Positions 59,743 through 64,000 of a stretch of 64,000 nucleotides of DNA are shown here, piece by piece; position 1 is the first letter of the stretch; each line of letters starts with the position of its first letter. Made by a program: the position numbers and the translations under genes. The notes beneath the pieces are model-generated. The model did no database searches, was not told the origin of the DNA, and worked only from the letters and a program-made list of their open reading frames with translations. The stretch is from Glebionis coronaria (taxonomy: Eukaryota > Streptophyta > Magnoliopsida > Asterales > Asteraceae), in the NCBI GenBank assembly GCA_025667525.1, contig CM046878.1, forward strand, positions 82,666,196 through 82,730,195. The letters are read 5' to 3'.

Positions 59743-60253
59743 TCGTGAAATATTAAGTGGACATTTTTTGGAGGCGTTTCAGAACCCGTATTGCATATAT
59801 AGTGGATTTGGGCCACAAAGCCCAACTTACACTTATAATGGCTATTGGGCAGTTATTGGACCTGAAATGAACTTTAGTCACATGAACTTTTTATGGTCCA
59901 CTAATGGGCTTTAATGGGCTTAAAGGTCATAATAGGATAATACATGGTAAATTATTACCAAAAGTCTTGAGAAAAGTTTTATATAACTTATGCAATGTCC
60001 AAACCTATTAAAGTGAACTATTTACATATATTTACGACTTATGTATAGTCTCGAACCTAAGACGTGTCTCCTCGTTATAGGTATCGTTCGTTCATATGTC
60101 GACCGTTGGGCATCTCGTTCTTGATCAATGAGCGATTGATATCTCGTGAAGTTGTGTATCGATTATTTGACGTTTGTTCCTTGATCAACGTATAATAGCT
60201 ATATCAGGTGAATTCATAGCCTCACTTTTACTGCTTTATTTGTGATTATAGAC
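59743..60253. other. LTR-like sequence continuing tail T
   Basis: Non-coding. CAGGTGAATTCATAGCCT at about 60206 recalls GGTGAGTTTATAGCCC in the E1-E4 LTRs, suggesting the tail plus this stretch belong to a related but distinct gypsy LTR. Confidence 0.4.
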
Positions 60254-63200
60254 TGATCAACGTCGAAGTACCGATAAAAAATAAACCTAATTACCTTATA
60301 CCAGATAGGGTAAGCGGGTATCGAATCCACGAGGAATATGTGGTTTTAATTTAAGTTTTGGGGTGATCATTGATCAATAAAAGTTTTGGTTTTAAAATCT
60401 AATTCACTAGAATACTTTGAATAATAAAAATGCTGATTAAAATTTAAAATACTTATTAAACTAATAATAAATCTAGAAAAAATATAAACGAAGATGTAAA
60501 CAATAAAAGAAAAATGTAATCCCTTCCAGCTCCCAATATTTATGGTTAATCACACTTATGCATTATCGAAACTTTTTAGCTTGTTTACAAATATTATTTC
60601 GAATTTATATGAATTAATTAATGTTGGCACTTATTATGTTTATCCATGACTTGCAATAATAAGTCTTAAACAAATCTAACCAATAATTATGTTTTAATAA
60701 TTTATTTAGGTACAATTTATATCGATTATGCAACCATCTTATTCTTTAGCTAAATAGAATAAGTATGAATTGCTAACTAATAATAAATTGTCTGCATAAA
60801 TAATTTAACATGATACCAAATCAAATAATATAAATTATAAATAAATTATAAATCAATGTAAAATAAATATGATAATTAAAAAGTAATGATCAAACCATAA
60901 ATAAAGTTACTGAAAGGAATTAAAACAAAATTAGTAGGATATCGCGGTTTACCCGACCCACTGTATACCGTTCATTGTTTTTTTACAATTTACTCCAACC
61001 GGCGGCTGGCTTCACAAGCAAGATTCTCTCCAATATGAATTGTTGTCAGGGCCCTTGTTGCAATAAATGAGGTTGAATAATAGGAATCATAGGACCTCTG
61101 AATGTTTTGTTTCTTTTGATGTCCACCGTAGACCAAATCTCCCCAAAAGAATTGCGTTTAGTCCTCCGTCCCTTTGCGATAATTGTCGAACTGTTTTTTA
61201 TCTCTTGCCGTCTTTTTTCCAGAGGGACGATTGTAATCCCGTAATATTTATATAATTGTGAATGTCGGCAATTATTGGGCCCAACCCGTTTTTTCCTTCT
61301 TTTTTTGTCTTTTTTAAATTCTTTTGGGATATAATAACTTTGGCCCAATAAAAAAATAGACGAACACCAAAAATTGCTCAAACGAAACCCGGACGAATAA
61401 AATATGACCAAAAATATTCCGACGCGCTCAAAACTTTTCCAATATTTTTTCTTCATTTGTCGGCACTCTCAATGTATTTTCTCCAAAATATTAATTAAGC
61501 GGCCATTTTATTCCATTTCGCGCGTAACCTACATAATCACAAAACACACTAAAAGTACATGTATAATGACAAATAAATATACAATTATGTTAAATTAACA
61601 TGCTATTAGCTGTATGCAAAATACACCAATCAAACCCCGTGAACTTAACCTTTATTGTTCTCCAGTAAAAAATCTAAAAGAGTGTTAATTTCATAATTTT
61701 TAATTATACTATTGAAATTTCATAAAAAAAATCAAATTCAACCTAGTACACTAATAACCACCCTACATGAAAAATAATCCAAAATGATTACCAATATTTT
61801 TATCCTTCTTAAACACTTAGCATAACCATTCCCATTGATTTCATTTACTTAATATTTCATATAATTAACCATATGTCCAACGTACCTAATGCACACCTAT
61901 AATCAATAAAAACATTAATCTAAAACAAGAGGTGAGAATATCTTGCACCTTTTATAACATTGGAGTTTATATACCATAAGAGCACATCATAAGCAATCAT
62001 ACTTTAGCTTACATACTTTCACCTCCTTTCTTTTTTTTCATTTTTTTTTACTTTTTTTCACCTTTTTTTTCACATCGCACATAAGCTCTTTTTTAGCCAT
62101 CTGGGACCGTTTCTTATACAAGTCATACCGAACGCTTTATACACTCCTTTTAAGGTTGATATAAAGACCAATCATTCAAAAAAATGAATATCTATCCTAT
62201 AGGTGCATACTAAGACACACTGGCACATGAGAACCGGTTAATTTAGTCCGTTTTAATTAAATGGGAACATCTATGCTTCATGCCTACTGGTACATCATAT
62301 GATGGAGTTATCTATCATATAATCTAATTAATCAATCCACTAAATTAAACTAATCTTCCTAATTTCAATACAATAATACAAGGATTGGGTTATTTCACAT
62401 AAAATTGTCTCAGCTAAGTTCAATGCTATCCATTATAAAGATTGGCGCCTAACCCATGCTAACAACTAAAGTATCACCTTGCGCGGGTGACGAATCAGAT
62501 AGGCAAGCCAAGCATATGACTACCACCAATAATTATGACAGTTCTCCAACTCTTTTCTAAGACCACCGTGCGCGGGCGGCGAGCCGAATAAGATCAATTT
62601 CAAGTGTTCTAACCCAACTATTACATTACTGTATTTCAAATTATTTATTCAAACTTTCTACTCGATCTAAGCAAAGGTAAGTAGAGGGAATTCAATCAGC
62701 GTAGTTTGATCATCTAAATTATACATATGTCTAACTACATGCAAATAATCAAATCAATTTAATAACCAAATTATACAATAGAATCGGATGCACCTGATAA
62801 TTATGGCCAAATCCTCTAGCTTGCTCCAATAAGTCATCCACAAGCTAATCTTCAGAATCTGCAAATACTCAACAAACAAATATGTAGAAGAAACTTCCAC
62901 ATCTAATTAGCACAAGACTCTTATAATGTGATTTAATTTTTTTTTAAATTTTCAATTTTTCCCAAAAATAACATTTTAACCCATTTTGACCATAATTTTG
63001 CACAAAAGACATGTAACACATGTGTCACCCCCTCAACTTAAAGCATTGCATTGTCCCGAATGCAAAAACTTAACTTGAAATTTTGGTTAAAAATCAATTT
63101 GACAAACTCACATAAAAACAAATACCTAACTCACTTCCGTAGGAATCACGGTTGCATTTAGCGTATGCAACAAGCCTTTAAACCACTCGGTAGCGCGACT

Positions 63201-63379
63201 GGACGAGTTTTATCTCGTGGGGGTTTGTAGTGAACACACCCACAAAGTTTCAAACATACACAAAAATAAGAGAATAAATTACAAAGGAAAATACTCACAC
63301 TACAAACCACAAACCACGGGTTGCCTCTCGCGAAGTGCTAAGTTTACCGTATTCAGCCAGACCTAACTCAAAGGAGCTA
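60254..63379 (-). mobile_element. 3' part of Athila/Tat-type Ty3-gypsy element, non-coding
   Basis: Downstream (minus strand) of the integrase end. It contains the phrase GCGAGAGGCAACCCGTGG (63315-63332) and a purine tract TTGAGGGGGTGACA at 63022-63036, typical of Athila 3' regions. A 3' LTR may run from about 63027 down to 60254 (TG...CA), but the second LTR is outside the window so this cannot be confirmed. Pyrimidine runs lie at 62025-62090. No env-like ORF was seen. Confidence 0.5.
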
Positions 63380-64000
63380 TTAAGACGGTTGGAGTGGTTC
63401 CAAGTAAACCACATCAACCATTTCGATATTCTCATTCTCCAACTCAACATACGACTTCAAACGGTGTCCATTAACTTTAAAAGGCTCTCCACCCAACATA
63501 TTTTTTATTTCAATGGCTCCGTGTGAAGAGACTTGACTCACAATGTATGGACCCGTCTATTTACTTCTCAACTTCCCTGGGAAGAGCTTAAGTCTAGCAT
63601 TGAATAACCAAACTTTTTGACCAACCAAGAAAGATTTCTTGGTGATATGTCGGTCATGAAAAGCTTTGGTTTTCTCCTTATAAATCCTAGAACTCTCATA
63701 AGCATCACGTCTAATCTTATCCAATTCAGATAATTGAAGTTTCCTAGAACTACTCGCTCTCTCTAAATCCAGATTAACAGTCTTAATTGCCCATTCAGCC
63801 CCATGCTCTATCTCAATCGGTAAATGACACGCCTTGCTATATACCAACTTATACGGTGACATTCCAATAGGAGTCTTAAAAGTCGTCCTATATGCCCACA
63901 AGGCATCATCTAACCTCAAGGACAAATCTTTCCTATCACTACGAACGGTCTTTTCTAAGATACGCGTAATCTCCCTATTAGATACTTCAACTTATCCACT
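63380..64000 (-). pseudogene. Integrase C-terminal region of Athila/Tat-type element
   Basis: The minus-strand frame contains [57 protein letters not shown] and LFPGKLRSK, which are characteristic of Athila-clade integrase. The frame runs off the window edge at 64000. It has a TAA where the family has Gln (near 63992) and a TAG where Trp is expected (near 63560). It then continues through HGAIEIKN and LKSYVELENE to a TAA at 63380. The two nonsense changes make it non-functional. Confidence 0.88.

Noticed and set aside
61046..61456. 136-codon minus-strand ORF in the Athila 3' region
   Set aside because: Basic low-complexity product with no domain, in probable LTR sequence.
62443..62460. GGCGCC-containing site as an Athila primer site (tRNA-Asp type)
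   Set aside because: Wrong strand and position relative to the minus-strand integrase, and only the first seven bases fit.

Overview
This window is plant nuclear DNA made almost wholly of LTR retrotransposons and their duplications. I see no convincing host gene and no rRNA, tRNA or CRISPR array. It is AT-rich. Two nested Ty1-copia elements carry protein motifs that I remember from Asteraceae (daisy family) repeats: a GRTFTLVGNECPLTRI motif in the outer element, and an extra ORF after RNase H in the inner one. An asterid, probably Asteraceae, is the best guess.

Layout. (1) 1-37272 and 43091-59742 are two copies of one large block. Each copy holds two tandem units of [about 0.85 kb flank S + Ty3-gypsy-like element], followed by a shared 0.82 kb tail. 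The four gypsy-like elements (starts 687, 7796, 43932, 50943) have LTRs of about 3.7-3.8 kb but only about 0.6 kb of non-coding internal DNA between a tRNA-iMet-type primer site and a polypurine tract, so they are non-autonomous. (2) The second element of block A is split by a young 20,566 bp copia insertion, 10578-31143 (target duplication GATTT). This outer copia element encodes a gag-like coiled-coil protein but no protease, integrase or RT. Where pol should lie it has a six-unit tandem array of hairpins whose stems show compensatory changes. (3) Inside the outer element, on the minus strand, sits a second copia element, 18200-30204 (target duplication GGTTC). It has gag, protease, integrase, RT and RNase H plus a 3 kb extra ORF, all interrupted by several stops and frameshifts.

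(4) 37273-43090 separates the blocks. It holds transposon scars, a duplicated promoter-like segment, inverted repeats and a long perfect-looking hairpin, with no gene I can name. (5) 59743-60253 looks like further LTR-type sequence. 60254-64000 is the 3' part of a minus-strand Athila/Tat-type Ty3-gypsy element ending in a broken integrase C-terminus.

How the parts work together: the gypsy-like elements and the outer copia element lack their own enzymes, and the inner element's enzymes are broken here. Near-identical LTRs on both copia elements nevertheless imply recent movement, so mobilisation in trans by intact relatives elsewhere is the simplest reading.
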